Source of the DNA: Granulicella sp.
GTDB lineage: Bacteria; Acidobacteriota; Terriglobia; Terriglobales; Acidobacteriaceae
DNA length: 64,000 nucleotides
Assembly (NCBI GenBank): GCA_025408425.1
Contig: JANXYX010000029.1
Span: forward strand, 1-64,000
Direction: 5' to 3'
Below are positions 53,800-62,298 of the stretch, in pieces. The notes beneath the pieces were generated by a model. The model was given only the letters and a program-made list of their open reading frames with translations, was not told the DNA's origin and made no database searches. How positions within the stretch are numbered: the first letter of the stretch is position 1; each line of letters opens with the position of its first letter. Both the position numbers and the translations under genes were made by a program.

Positions 53800-53844
53800 G
53801 CAAAAATGCCCGGGCTCTCATATGAGGAGTCCGGGCATTTTTGC
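53800..53844. terminator. Bidirectional terminator between peroxiredoxin and histone-like gene
   Basis: GCAAAAATGCCCGG (53800-53813) pairs perfectly with CCGGGCATTTTTGC (53831-53844). It has A- and T-rich ends in both directions, so it can end both converging transcripts. Confidence 0.85.
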
Positions 53845-53860
53845 TTGCCTTAGTTACGGG

Positions 53861-54778
53861 TTACTTCTTTGCTGCTGCCTTCTTTGCTGGTGCGGCCTTC
53901 TTTGCAACAGCCTTCTTCGCTGGTGCTGCCTTCTTTGCAACAGCCTTCTTCGCCGGTGCAGCCTTCTTCGCAACAGCCTTCTTCGCCGGTGCAGCCTTCT
54001 TCGCTACTGCCTTCTTCGCAGGAGCTGCCTTCTTTGCTGCTACTTTCTTAGTTGCCAAGGTAATACCTCTCTTCATTGGTTTTTTACTGACAGTGCTCTT
54101 CTTGCTGGCTGCTTTTTTAGAAGCAACCTTACCGCCGCGCAGAGCACTGGACTTCTTCGCGGCAGATCTTGATATCGCTTTCGCCGGGGCCTTCTTCGCC
54201 ACAGGCTTCTTCGCCGCAACCTTCTTGGCTACGGCTTTCTTAGCGACAGACTTTTTCGCGACTACTTTCTTCGCGACTACCTTCTTCGCTGCTGGCTTCG
54301 CGGGGGCCGCCTTCTTCACCACCTTCGCCGCAACCACCTTCTTCACCGCTGCAGCTTTCTTCACTGCCTTGGCAGCCTTCTTCGCCGGTGCAGCTTTCTT
54401 CGCTGCTGCAACCTTCTTCACTGCTACAACCTTCTTCGCTGGCTTGGCAGCCTTCTTCGCAGGTGTTATCTTCTCCACCGGAACTGGAGCAGCTTCACTC
54501 TTCACCGGCAACACAGACTCCTTCGTTGCGGGCGTATAGCTATCGGCGGTCGTCGGAGGCAACGTAAAAATCGTTGCGTCTTCGGCATGCTTGCTTGCAA
54601 AGAGATCTTCATCCTCTTCGTCGATCTGATCGTCATCGTCAGAGGTCATCATCACCTCTTCTTCTTCTTCGTCTTCATCGTCGTAGCCGTGGCTCGTGGT
54701 GTCGTCATCCTGGTCAAAGGCAGAGTCATCGTCTGCGGCAGCTGCGTAGATCTTGCTCGATTCATCAAAGCTCATCAT
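53861..54778 (-). CDS. Histone H1-like protein with acidic N-terminal domain
   Basis: The 305-residue protein is bipartite. Residues 1-70 are strongly acidic, with D/E runs such as DDEDEEEEEV and DDDDQIDEEDED. Residues 105-305 are a Lys/Ala/Pro-rich histone H1-like tail with tandem KKAAPAKKAVA-type units, about five near-identical in the last 60 residues; DNA repeats of 33 bp underlie them (about 53865-54040). Such tails coat DNA; the acidic half could shield it or bind basic partners. I chose the ATG at 54778 (AGAGGA SD); upstream frame residues look non-coding. No fold is predicted. Confidence 0.85.
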   Translation of the reverse strand: MMSFDESSKIYAAAADDDSAFDQDDDTTSHGYDDEDEEEEEVMMTSDDDDQIDEEDEDLFASKHAEDATIFTLPPTTADSYTPATKESVLPVKSEAAPVPVEKITPAKKAAKPAKKVVAVKKVAAAKKAAPAKKAAKAVKKAAAVKKVVAAKVVKKAAPAKPAAKKVVAKKVVAKKSVAKKAVAKKVAAKKPVAKKAPAKAISRSAAKKSSALRGGKVASKKAASKKSTVSKKPMKRGITLATKKVAAKKAAPAKKAVAKKAAPAKKAVAKKAAPAKKAVAKKAAPAKKAVAKKAAPAKKAAAKK

Positions 54779-54933
54779 CTTTTCCTCTGGCTGCTTGTTC
54801 TTTCCACCACTGCACTCACGCTTCATCACACTTTGCGCAGCGACAAAAACATCTCTCACATCGCGGCACGAATTCTAGCAATAGAGTGCATCTGCGCGCT
54901 ACCAATGGCAAGCAATCTTTTTGATGAGGTAGC

Positions 54934-56838
54934 TCATCGTGCAGCTTTCCGTTTCGGCTTCGACGCCTTCGCGCTCGCACCAGCCGACTTGGACTTCATA
55001 CTCTTCGCCGATCCACTCGCAGACTTGCTCGTCTTCGCTCGCGCACTCTTCACGCTGGAACCCTTGCTATGACTGCTCTTCGTCACACTATGCTTCGCTT
55101 CCGGGCTTGCAACCGGGTCATGGCTCTTCGCCGTTCCACGCCCTCGCGTACTCCGCACGTGTGTCGCCGGAGCCAATCGCACCGGTGTTGCAACATTCAA
55201 CGATTGTCCCGGCTTCAATGCCCGCGATGACAGACGATTCCAACCCCGCAGCTCCGCCACTGAAATATTGAAGCGGTCCGCCACCGTCACCAGAGTGTCC
55301 CCGCGACGCACCGTGTACCGTTGCGTACGCGCGGCACTGGTCACAGTCGCAACCGGAACGACCAGTTCGTCTCCGGTCTCCACACGACCGCCGCCATCAA
55401 TGCCGTTCGTCTCGACAATCTCACTCACCTTCGCATGCAGTGCACTCGCAATCCCGTCCAGCGATTCGCCGGGCCGCACCACATGGAAGCGCCAACTCGC
55501 GCGCTTTTCTTCCGGGATCGCTTTGATCCGCTCCGCAAACGCGTCCTTCGTCCCCATCGGCACATGCAGGTCAAACGACATATCGTGCGGCGTCGTCATC
55601 CGCAGCAAGCTCGGATTCAGTGCCACGATCTCCGCCAGCGATGCTCCCGTCACATCAGCCACCAGCCGCAGATCGATCGGATAGTCCACCGTCACCCCGT
55701 CCGAAACCACGGCCTGCTCCGGCACCATCTTGTCCAAACCATACTGCGTAGGATTCTTCGCCATGATGATCGCAGCGATGATGCCCGGCACATAGTTCTT
55801 CGTCTCACCCGGCAATACGTTCCGGCGATAAAGCTCCCAGAAGTCCGCATACCCCGTCTTCATCACCGCCCGCTGAACATTCCCCGGACCCCAGTCATAC
55901 GCGGCCATCGCCAGGTACCAGTCGCCAAACTGGTTGTAGAGCGTCTTCATGTACTTCGCATAGGCAATCGAAGACTTCTGCGGATCGAACCGCTCATCGA
56001 ACCAGCCATTCCGCGCCAGCCCATACGCACCCGTCGGCATGAACTGCCACATCCCCCCAGCGCCCGAGCGAGCATTCAAAGCCTGCGGCTGAAAACCCGA
56101 CTCCGCCACCGCCAGATAAATCAGGTCCTGCGGAACTCCCGCATCCTGCAGGTTCTTCGAGATCATCTCCTTGTACTTGCCCGCCCGTTCCAGCGACCGC
56201 AGCAGGTGCGCATGTCCACCAGGAGAGTTCGTAAAGTAGCTGATGAACCCAGCCACATAATCATTCACAACCAACGGAAAGTCCGACTTCGTAATCTTCA
56301 ACTCCGCGGCCACCCTCGCCGTCAATGCGGCGTTGGGCGGAAACGTCACCTCATTCGCAGCATCCAGCGGAGCCGCTTCCAGCGTTGGCGAAAAGCCATT
56401 GCCCTGCTTCAACGCCGACATCTCCAGCGAATTCACCGCATCCAGCAAATGTTCAAACTCATCCGAAAGCTGTGCATCGCCCTTCAGGTCCAGTCCGCTC
56501 GTCAGCATCCCATCCACGGCCGCATCAAAGTCCAGTCGCGCCGCATCCAGCCGGCCATTGCGATAGTTCTCTACCCCGCTGCGATAGGCCTTCTGCGCCT
56601 GGTCGATTACGTGCTGCACCTTGGCCACATGCGCCGCGCTCTCCGCAGCCTGCGCAACCGTCACCGCCCCAGCCGGCGTCCCTGCACCCGCGCTCACCGT
56701 CGGAGCAGTAGCCTGAGGCGACACCTTACCAGCCGAACCCTTGTTGTCCTGCGGACACCCCATCAACAGCAACAACGGCGCGCATGCCATCCCCACTGCC
56801 CAACGCCGCATCAGCTTCTCTAAACTCATCCGCACCAT
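54934..56838 (-). CDS. MltD-like membrane-bound lytic transglycosylase with LysM repeats
   Basis: The 634-residue protein has a lipoprotein signal (LLLLMGC, Cys at about 28), a Pro/Ala-rich linker, an SLT-type lysozyme domain (about 210-350; catalytic Glu in AVAESGFQPQALNARSGAGGMWQFM), two LysM domains (about 448-490, RPGESLDGIASALHAKVSEI; about 508-550, RRGDTLVTVADRFNISVAEL) and a long basic Ser/Lys tail (about 570-634). It cleaves peptidoglycan glycan strands with 1,6-anhydro product. The first in-frame ATG (56838) sits on AGGGAAG; one at 56829 is also possible. Confidence 0.93.
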   Translation of the reverse strand: MVRMSLEKLMRRWAVGMACAPLLLLMGCPQDNKGSAGKVSPQATAPTVSAGAGTPAGAVTVAQAAESAAHVAKVQHVIDQAQKAYRSGVENYRNGRLDAARLDFDAAVDGMLTSGLDLKGDAQLSDEFEHLLDAVNSLEMSALKQGNGFSPTLEAAPLDAANEVTFPPNAALTARVAAELKITKSDFPLVVNDYVAGFISYFTNSPGGHAHLLRSLERAGKYKEMISKNLQDAGVPQDLIYLAVAESGFQPQALNARSGAGGMWQFMPTGAYGLARNGWFDERFDPQKSSIAYAKYMKTLYNQFGDWYLAMAAYDWGPGNVQRAVMKTGYADFWELYRRNVLPGETKNYVPGIIAAIIMAKNPTQYGLDKMVPEQAVVSDGVTVDYPIDLRLVADVTGASLAEIVALNPSLLRMTTPHDMSFDLHVPMGTKDAFAERIKAIPEEKRASWRFHVVRPGESLDGIASALHAKVSEIVETNGIDGGGRVETGDELVVPVATVTSAARTQRYTVRRGDTLVTVADRFNISVAELRGWNRLSSRALKPGQSLNVATPVRLAPATHVRSTRGRGTAKSHDPVASPEAKHSVTKSSHSKGSSVKSARAKTSKSASGSAKSMKSKSAGASAKASKPKRKAAR

Positions 56839-56912
56839 CTTCCCTGTTCATTGTAAGACGTTGAAGCCCCGCCAACGTCAGAAGCACCATCTTCAACGCC
56901 GCGTACGAAGCC

Positions 56913-56988
56913 GGGTGCCCCATCTTCACGACAGCTTCATCGTCGTTAAGGTGGGCATCGTGCAAAGCACGACCGCTCTCTCCACCAA
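56913..56988. repeat. Dispersed GGGTGCCCC repeat, divergent copy
   Basis: GGGTGCCCCATCTTCACGAC followed by GTCGTTAAGGTGGGC, then GTGCAAAGCACGACCGCTCTC. The outer parts match the repeat at 43032; the inner hairpin is different. It lies in the mltD-lepA divergent gap (56839-57454). Confidence 0.65.
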
Positions 56989-57062
56989 GCCACCAATATC
57001 TCCCCACGCAAGGGCACACACATCTCCCAACGGAAGCAGCACACATCTCCACCAGCGGAAGG

Positions 57063-57082
57063 GCACACGTTCACGTGTGCCA
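57063..57082. repeat. 9-bp inverted repeat GGCACACGT/ACGTGTGCC
   Basis: A perfect hairpin with a 2-nt loop, followed by eight A residues. No T-run on either side fits a terminator. It follows two imperfect direct repeats of CACACATCTCC. Function unknown. Confidence 0.45.
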
Positions 57083-57156
57083 AAAAAAACGCGCGCCAAA
57101 GGCGCTACCGCTCTGCCGAAGGCCGGAGTGCAGGCGCAGCCGGAACGACTGATCTA

Positions 57157-57256
57157 TCGCCCTTGCCCTTGCCCTTGTCCTTCGCCTTGTCCTTCGCCTT
57201 CGCCCTTCGCCCTTCGCCCTTCGCCTTCGCCTTCGCCTTCGCCTTCGCCTTCGCCC
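57157..57256. repeat. Hexanucleotide tandem array upstream of lepA
   Basis: About 100 bp of tandem 6-mers that drift from GCCCTT to CTTCGC variants. It is similar in length and style to the array at 40142-40210 but different in sequence. It is ~200 bp upstream of lepA, in the divergent mltD-lepA gap. Confidence 0.85.
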
Positions 57257-57454
57257 CAAATTTGCTACCAAAAACAAACCACGTTTACCACACATTTCAC
57301 CACGTTCTAACCACCCAAATACCACACACTCCACCGCAAAAACCCAGCAATCCACCACAAACCCCCACCACAAAAAAACATCAAATCTCCCGCGTCAAAA
57401 AATCGCCCCCAGCCCCAGTGTTAAGATGGAAGACTGAGGCACTCTGCACCCCCA

Positions 57455-59257
57455 ATGGATCCATCGCACATCCGCAACTTCGCGATCATCGCGCACATCG
57501 ACCACGGCAAGTCCACCCTCTCCGACCGGCTCCTCGAGCTCACCGGCTCGCTCACCTCCCGTGAGATGCAGGCCCAGGTCCTTGACGCCATGGACCTTGA
57601 GCGCGAGCGCGGCATCACCATCAAGGCCCACACCGTCCGCATGATGTACAAAGCGCACGACGGCGATACCTATCAGCTCAACCTCATCGACACCCCAGGA
57701 CACGTCGACTTCTCCTACGAAGTCTCCCGCTCCCTCGCCTCCTGCGAAGGCGCACTCCTCGTCGTAGACGCATCGCAAGGCGTAGAAGCTCAGACCCTCG
57801 CCAACGCCTACCTCGCCATCTCCAACGGCCTCGAAATCATCCCCATCATCAACAAGATCGATCTCCCCTCAGCCGACATCGAGCGCACCAAGGAGATGAT
57901 CGAAAAATCCGTAGGCCTCCCCGCCGACGACGCCATCGCAGTCTCAGCCAAAACCGGCCTCAACGTAGCGTCCATCCTCGAAGCCGTCGTCACCCTGCTC
58001 CCGCCCCCGCAAGGAGACCCGCAAGCCCCACTCCAGGCCCTCATCTTCGACTCGTGGTTCGATCCCTACAAAGGGGTCATCGTCCTCGCCCGCATCATCA
58101 ACGGCAAACTCCGCAAGGGCATGAAGATCAAAGTCATGTCCAACGGAAAGACCTTCGATGTCGAGTCCATGGGCGTCATGACCCCCAAGCCCGTCGAGAT
58201 CGCCGAACTCTCCGCCGGTGAAGTAGGCTTCTTCGTCGCCACCATCAAAAACGTAGCTGACACCAAGGTCGGTGACACCATCACCGAAGTCGAGCGCCCC
58301 TGCGCCGAAGCACTCCCCGGATTCGAAGACATCAAATCCATGGTCTTCGCCGGCCTCTACACCGTCGACTCCCATGAGCACGCCATGCTACGCGACGCAC
58401 TCGAAAAGCTCCGCCTCAACGACGCCTCATTCTCCTTCGAGCCTGAGTCCTCCGTCGCCCTCGGCTTCGGCTTCCGCTGCGGATTCCTCGGCCTCCTCCA
58501 CCTCGAAATCATTCAGGAGCGCCTCGAGCGCGAGTACAACCTCGACCTCATCACCACCGCCCCCGGCGTCCGTTACAAGATCACCCTCACCGATGGCTCC
58601 GTAATAGAGGTCGACAATCCCTCCCGCTGGCCAGACCCCTCCAACATCGAGCAGATTGAAGAGCCAGTCATCATCGCCAAAATCCTCACCAATGAGGAAT
58701 ACGTCGGCGGAATCCTGAAGCTCGTAGAAGAAAAACGCGGCCGTCAGCAGAACATGGAATACGTCTCCGACACCCGCGTCATGATCACCTATGAGCTTCC
58801 CCTCAACGAGATCGTCCTCGACTTCTACGACCGCCTCAAGACCGTCTCCCGCGGCTATGCCTCCCTCGACTACGTCCTCGCCGGAACCTGGGTCTCTCCC
58901 ATGGTCAAGATGGATATCCTCATCGGCGGCGACCCGGTCGACGCGCTCTCCATCATCATCCACAAAGACTTCGCCCAGCAGCGTGGTCGCGCCCTCGTCT
59001 CGAAGATGCGCGAACTCATCCCGCGTCAGATGTTCGAGGTCGCCATCCAGGCCGCCATCGGCTCCAAGGTCATCGCCCGCGAGACCGTCACTGCCATCCG
59101 CAAGAATGTCATCGCAAAATGCTACGGCGGCGATATCTCCCGCAAACGCAAGCTCCTCGACAAACAAAAAGAGGGCAAGAAACGCATGAAGCGCATCGGC
59201 AAGGTCGACATCCCCCAGGAAGCCTTCCTCGCCGTCCTCAAGGTGGGCGAAGAATAG
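57455..59257 (+). CDS. lepA: Elongation factor 4 (LepA)
   Basis: The 600-residue translational GTPase has AHIDHGKST (about 12-20), [11 protein letters not shown] (about 76-86), NKIDLP (about 130-135), domains II and III, the LepA-specific domain and a complete C-terminus. It acts on stalled ribosomes, promoting back-translocation. Length matches the family exactly (about 600). It starts at ATG 57455 without a clear SD and is followed at once by a long hairpin. Confidence 0.97.
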   Translation: MDPSHIRNFAIIAHIDHGKSTLSDRLLELTGSLTSREMQAQVLDAMDLERERGITIKAHTVRMMYKAHDGDTYQLNLIDTPGHVDFSYEVSRSLASCEGALLVVDASQGVEAQTLANAYLAISNGLEIIPIINKIDLPSADIERTKEMIEKSVGLPADDAIAVSAKTGLNVASILEAVVTLLPPPQGDPQAPLQALIFDSWFDPYKGVIVLARIINGKLRKGMKIKVMSNGKTFDVESMGVMTPKPVEIAELSAGEVGFFVATIKNVADTKVGDTITEVERPCAEALPGFEDIKSMVFAGLYTVDSHEHAMLRDALEKLRLNDASFSFEPESSVALGFGFRCGFLGLLHLEIIQERLEREYNLDLITTAPGVRYKITLTDGSVIEVDNPSRWPDPSNIEQIEEPVIIAKILTNEEYVGGILKLVEEKRGRQQNMEYVSDTRVMITYELPLNEIVLDFYDRLKTVSRGYASLDYVLAGTWVSPMVKMDILIGGDPVDALSIIIHKDFAQQRGRALVSKMRELIPRQMFEVAIQAAIGSKVIARETVTAIRKNVIAKCYGGDISRKRKLLDKQKEGKKRMKRIGKVDIPQEAFLAVLKVGEE

Positions 59258-59294
59258 TGTGACTTGCCTGTTCTGTAATCAGGTAAGTCACACT
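59256..59294 (+). terminator. Hairpin immediately after lepA
   Basis: AGTGTGACTTGCCTG (59256-59270) pairs with CAGGTAAGTCACACT (59280-59294) over 15 bp with one G-T wobble; it begins inside the stop codon. ATTTG follows. The rest of the gap to 59713 holds no gene; single TTTTCCACA-like DnaA-box matches occur near 59411 and 59595. Confidence 0.6.
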
Positions 59295-59634
59295 ATTTGT
59301 AACCTCCGGTGAGCGCCGCAAATTTCGAAAATCGGTGATTTGTGGCCCATCACATGCCTCTGTTCACGACAAACAGACCCCTATGTTTGTAACCACTCAG
59401 TAACTGAGATCTGTGGAAAGCGTTGAAATCCAGCCACTTGCTTCTCCAGCCCCCCAAAACAACGGAATTCATAGCGTCCACCAGTTAACTGCAACAAAAT
59501 AGAGCCATTAATAGCTCTTCCCACTTTTGCAATCGCCGCTCCTATTCAGTACCCGTCATCGCTCTCTCCCTTCATGTTCCAGCGATCCACAAAGTTTTCC
59601 ACAGTTTCTCGGCATTTCTGTACCGCCACAAAAC

Positions 59635-59659
59635 AAAAAAGGAGGCCCTTTAGGCCTCC
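59635..59659 (-). terminator. Terminator of the OmpH gene
   Basis: On the minus strand GGAGGCC (59659-59653) pairs with GGCCTCC (59647-59641), followed by a T-run (A-run at 59635-59640 on plus). It is 55 bp after the stop of the 59714 gene. Confidence 0.8.
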
Positions 59660-59713
59660 CCTTCGCAAACAATTTTCCATCTACAACCCTGTACCGCCTA
59701 ACGCCGATCTCTA

Positions 59714-60379
59714 CTACTTGGTAGCAGCAGGCTTAGCGGCGGCTGGCCGTGGACGGCTCGCCGAAGGAGCAGCCGGTGGCGGTGCACCAACACCCGATGA
59801 AGTGTTATAGGCTTCGACAACTGCCTGCGTAACGTCTGTGTTCGGAAGCGCCCACATCACGGCACTCTGCTGATTGCTGACATCCAGCAAAAGCGTGTAC
59901 CCGTTCTGTGCAACGTAGTTCTTCAGAGTCACGCTCACCTTTTGCGCAAGCTTGGCATACGCCTCCTGCAAATCGGCGTTGTACGCCGTCTGTGCATCTT
60001 CGGCATCGCGGTTCAGCTGCTTTTCTTTCGTGTCGATCGCCTTCAGCCGCGCTGCACGCTCTTCATCGCTCAGCGTCGCTGGCGCACTCTGCAACTGCTT
60101 CTTCAGAGCGTCGACTTCCTGTGACAGCGTATCGATCTGAGACTTCTTCGGCTCATACTTCTTCTGCACTTCCTGCACATTGCGCTGGCCTTCGTTCGTC
60201 GCGAAGACGGCCTGCTCGAACGCCACCAGTGCAATCTTCGCTGGTACGGCCTCCGGCTTTACAGGTGCAGGCTGGGTGGCTGGAGCGGTGGATGCCTGGG
60301 GGCCAGCGGTCTGGGCCACTCCGGCGGTGGTCATCAATCCCGCGCCTAGCGCGGAGAGTAGAACAAGAGTGCGATTCAT
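59714..60379 (-). CDS. OmpH/Skp family periplasmic protein (second of tandem pair)
   Basis: The 221-residue protein has a Sec signal (1-23, ending AGVAQ), an Ala/Pro linker, and a Skp-like domain with a long coiled coil (about 65-150; NVQEVQKKYEPKKSQIDTLSQEVDALKKQL) and the terminal YAKLAQKVSVTLKNYVAQNGYTLLLD. Skp/OmpH are periplasmic chaperones for outer-membrane proteins. The upstream GAAGGAGTA is 13-16 nt from ATG, far for an SD, but the same arrangement precedes the paralogue at 61220. A Pro/Ala/basic tail ends the protein. Confidence 0.88.
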   Translation of the reverse strand: MNRTLVLLSALGAGLMTTAGVAQTAGPQASTAPATQPAPVKPEAVPAKIALVAFEQAVFATNEGQRNVQEVQKKYEPKKSQIDTLSQEVDALKKQLQSAPATLSDEERAARLKAIDTKEKQLNRDAEDAQTAYNADLQEAYAKLAQKVSVTLKNYVAQNGYTLLLDVSNQQSAVMWALPNTDVTQAVVEAYNTSSGVGAPPPAAPSASRPRPAAAKPAATK

Positions 60380-60527
60380 GCGATCTGTGATACTCCTTCG
60401 AAAATTCTTTCTAAACTGCACGGCGGGTGCCGTAAATATCTCTACTGGCCAATCACTTCAGCTATCCATGGAAGACGTATCAACGCCTCCATGGATAGCT
60501 GATTACTTGATAATCTCGTCCCCGATA

Positions 60528-61220
60528 CTACTGCTTCGGAGCAGCTGGCTTCGGAGCAGCTGGACGCGGTGTCGTCGTGGTCGTGCGCGGACGAGCCGCC
60601 GAAGGAGCCGCCGGCATCGGTGCTGCTACTCCCGAAGAAGCGTTATACGCATCCACAACAGCCTGTGAAATATCCGTACCAGGCAGCGTCCACATCACTG
60701 CAAGGCCACCCTGCTGACCAGTGTTATCCAGCAGCATCGTGTAGCCGTTCTGCTGAACGTACTTGATCACAACCGGTCCAAGCTTCTGTGCAATCTTGCC
60801 GACAGACTCCTGAACATCCGCAGTGTAAGCCGCCTGGGCATCTTCGGCATCGCGCGTCAGTTGCTTCTGCTTCGTGTCGATCGTCCGCAGCCGCGAAGCA
60901 CGTTCTTCATCCGATAGAGTTGCCGGTGCGCTCTGCACCTGCTTCTTCAGTGAGTCGATCTCCTGCGACAGCGCATCCAGCTGAGCCTTCTTCGGTTCGT
61001 ACTTCTTCTGCAGATCCTGCAGACTCCGTTGGCCTTCGTTCGTCGCTGCTGCAACCTGTTCGTATTCAATCAATGCAATCTTCGCCGGAACTGCCTGTGG
61101 CGCGACGGCGGTTGGTGCAGCTGTGGTTGCAGGAGCCTGGGGTGCAGTGGTCTGCGCCAACCCGGCGGCGGTCATCATTCCCACGCCAAGGGCGGAGACA
61201 AGCTTAAGTGTGCGATTCAT
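60528..61220 (-). CDS. OmpH/Skp family periplasmic protein (first of tandem pair)
   Basis: The 230-residue paralogue of the downstream gene shares the signal peptide start MNRTL, the coiled coil (SLQDLQKKYEPKKAQLDALSQEIDSLKKQV cut to 20 in any quote) and the C-terminal QKLGPVVIKYVQQNGYTMLLD. The two differ mainly in the Ala/Thr/Pro linkers and tail. They are 148 bp apart on the same strand. The duplication may give two chaperones with different tails or simply more product. Upstream residues in the open frame to 61322 are not used. Confidence 0.88.
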   Translation of the reverse strand: MNRTLKLVSALGVGMMTAAGLAQTTAPQAPATTAAPTAVAPQAVPAKIALIEYEQVAAATNEGQRSLQDLQKKYEPKKAQLDALSQEIDSLKKQVQSAPATLSDEERASRLRTIDTKQKQLTRDAEDAQAAYTADVQESVGKIAQKLGPVVIKYVQQNGYTMLLDNTGQQGGLAVMWTLPGTDISQAVVDAYNASSGVAAPMPAAPSAARPRTTTTTPRPAAPKPAAPKQ

Positions 61221-61571
61221 ACGGTCTGTGGTACTCCTTCGGCGATCATGCAAATTATCCGGCCTTAGGCGCACCATCGCGTGCCGTCCGAGCCTTGCCC
61301 TGCATTTACTCCACCCAATCACGCGCCATCCATCAGCGCGGCGACCATATATCCCCTGCCCCTTATCGTCACATCACAGCAAGGTCTCAGGCGAGGCGGC
61401 CAGAACACATCAGATTATAGGACCCCGCCCCAACCCGGTCAAACACCTTTCTCGACCCTTCCTATCACCCCATATCCCGAATTATGTATATGCACTGTCC
61501 AGAGTCTCCGGTTTTTAGATAACACCAAAGAAGCACCCCACTAAAACCCCATATATTCAGCAATTTCAGTT

Positions 61572-61587
61572 TGGCATGAAGATTGCT
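61572..61587 (+). promoter_or_regulatory. Sigma-54 (RpoN) promoter
   Basis: TGGCATGAAGATTGCT matches TGGCACRNNNNTTGCW at 15 of 16 positions, with exact GG and GC spacing. The predicted start is near 61598. No protein-coding gene begins within the next 170 bp; a structured region ending in a terminator follows. Confidence 0.75.
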
Positions 61588-61597
61588 TTAGTCATTG

Positions 61598-61775
61598 CAT
61601 GCATGAATGGGAACCACATCCGTCATGCAGCAGCAAATGCCCTTCCCCGAAAGAACCTGCACCCACGTATGGTGCGTTCGTCGGATAGAGTGCAGCTTCC
61701 CTCCGGGAGCATTTTCAGGAGGCCAGTGACTGGCCATTGCGCAAAGGCCACCCAAACCGGGTGGCCTTTGCCACG
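61598..61775 (+). ncRNA. Candidate sigma-54-dependent small RNA (~175 nt)
   Basis: Between a sigma-54 promoter and a terminator lie four hairpins: GCATGA/TCATGC (61601-61606 with 61623-61628), GCACC/GGTGC (61659-61663 with 61671-61675), GGCCAG/CTGGCC (61721-61735) and the terminator (61741-61771). The segment also contains four GGA motifs and C-rich stretches (CCCTTCCCC; CCCTCC) that could pair with Shine-Dalgarno sequences. A 98-codon ORF (61576-61872) crosses the terminator and is not credible. No known RNA family is recognised. Confidence 0.55.
61741..61771 (+). terminator. Terminator of the candidate small RNA
   Basis: GCAAAGGCCACCC and GGGTGGCCTTTGC form a perfect 13-bp stem around a 5-nt loop. 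Its core is the same as the ychF terminator at 4631-4658. The T-tract is weak. The rest of the gap to 62298 has a small CCGCA/TGCGG hairpin (62216-62230) and no gene. Confidence 0.7.
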
Positions 61776-62298
61776 TTTACCGCCAAAGCCAACACCCAGA
61801 ATCCAACAAACTTCGTCCACCTCTATATCTAGTAGTTCCCTCAAACCTGCCTCGCCCAGCCCACCTCGCTAACATCCATCCCTCTTATTTCCAATGCAGC
61901 TGGATTATCCTGCTTGCCAACCGGCTCCATTGCGCGTAACCTGAGTCTTGCCTGGTGGTTTCGGCTGTGGGTGCCGACTATCTTGCATACGCTGAACAAC
62001 AAATCAGTGGCAGCAGGCACGAATCAGTGGACCGAATCTCTCGAACTCTCCCAAAATCACGGTAGAGGGCGAATGGTTCCCCGCAACTAGGCGATATGGG
62101 CTGCCAATAGCTGGTCTTTCACCGGCTGGCCACAGCGAATCGCAATAATGAATTGAGTTCGAGTACAACTTGATACCGTTTCCTCCGACGCTGCACTACC
62201 GGCTTGGTTCCTTCTCCGCAGTTTGTGCGGCGACCAAAACCCTCCTTCGCGTGGGAGAGAAACGCTAATTGTCATCTAATGCAATAGGAAGTGGAAGC

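Noticed and set aside
53865-54040. 33-bp tandem repeats as a CRISPR array
   Set aside because: The repeats are contiguous, have no spacers, stay in frame and encode the KKAAPAKKAVA units.
54939-56823. A 500-codon plus-strand ORF opposite the lytic transglycosylase gene
   Set aside because: Same cause: antisense frame with His/Arg-rich, low-complexity product and no recognisable domain.
59400-59610. DnaA-box-like sequences (TTTTCCACA and TGTGGAAA) suggesting a replication origin
   Set aside because: Only a few mismatched boxes, no AT-rich unwinding element, and no dnaA, dnaN or gidA nearby.
61576-61872. 98-codon ORF from 61576 as a protein gene
   Set aside because: It begins within the sigma-54 promoter, lacks an SD and runs through a 13-bp terminator stem.
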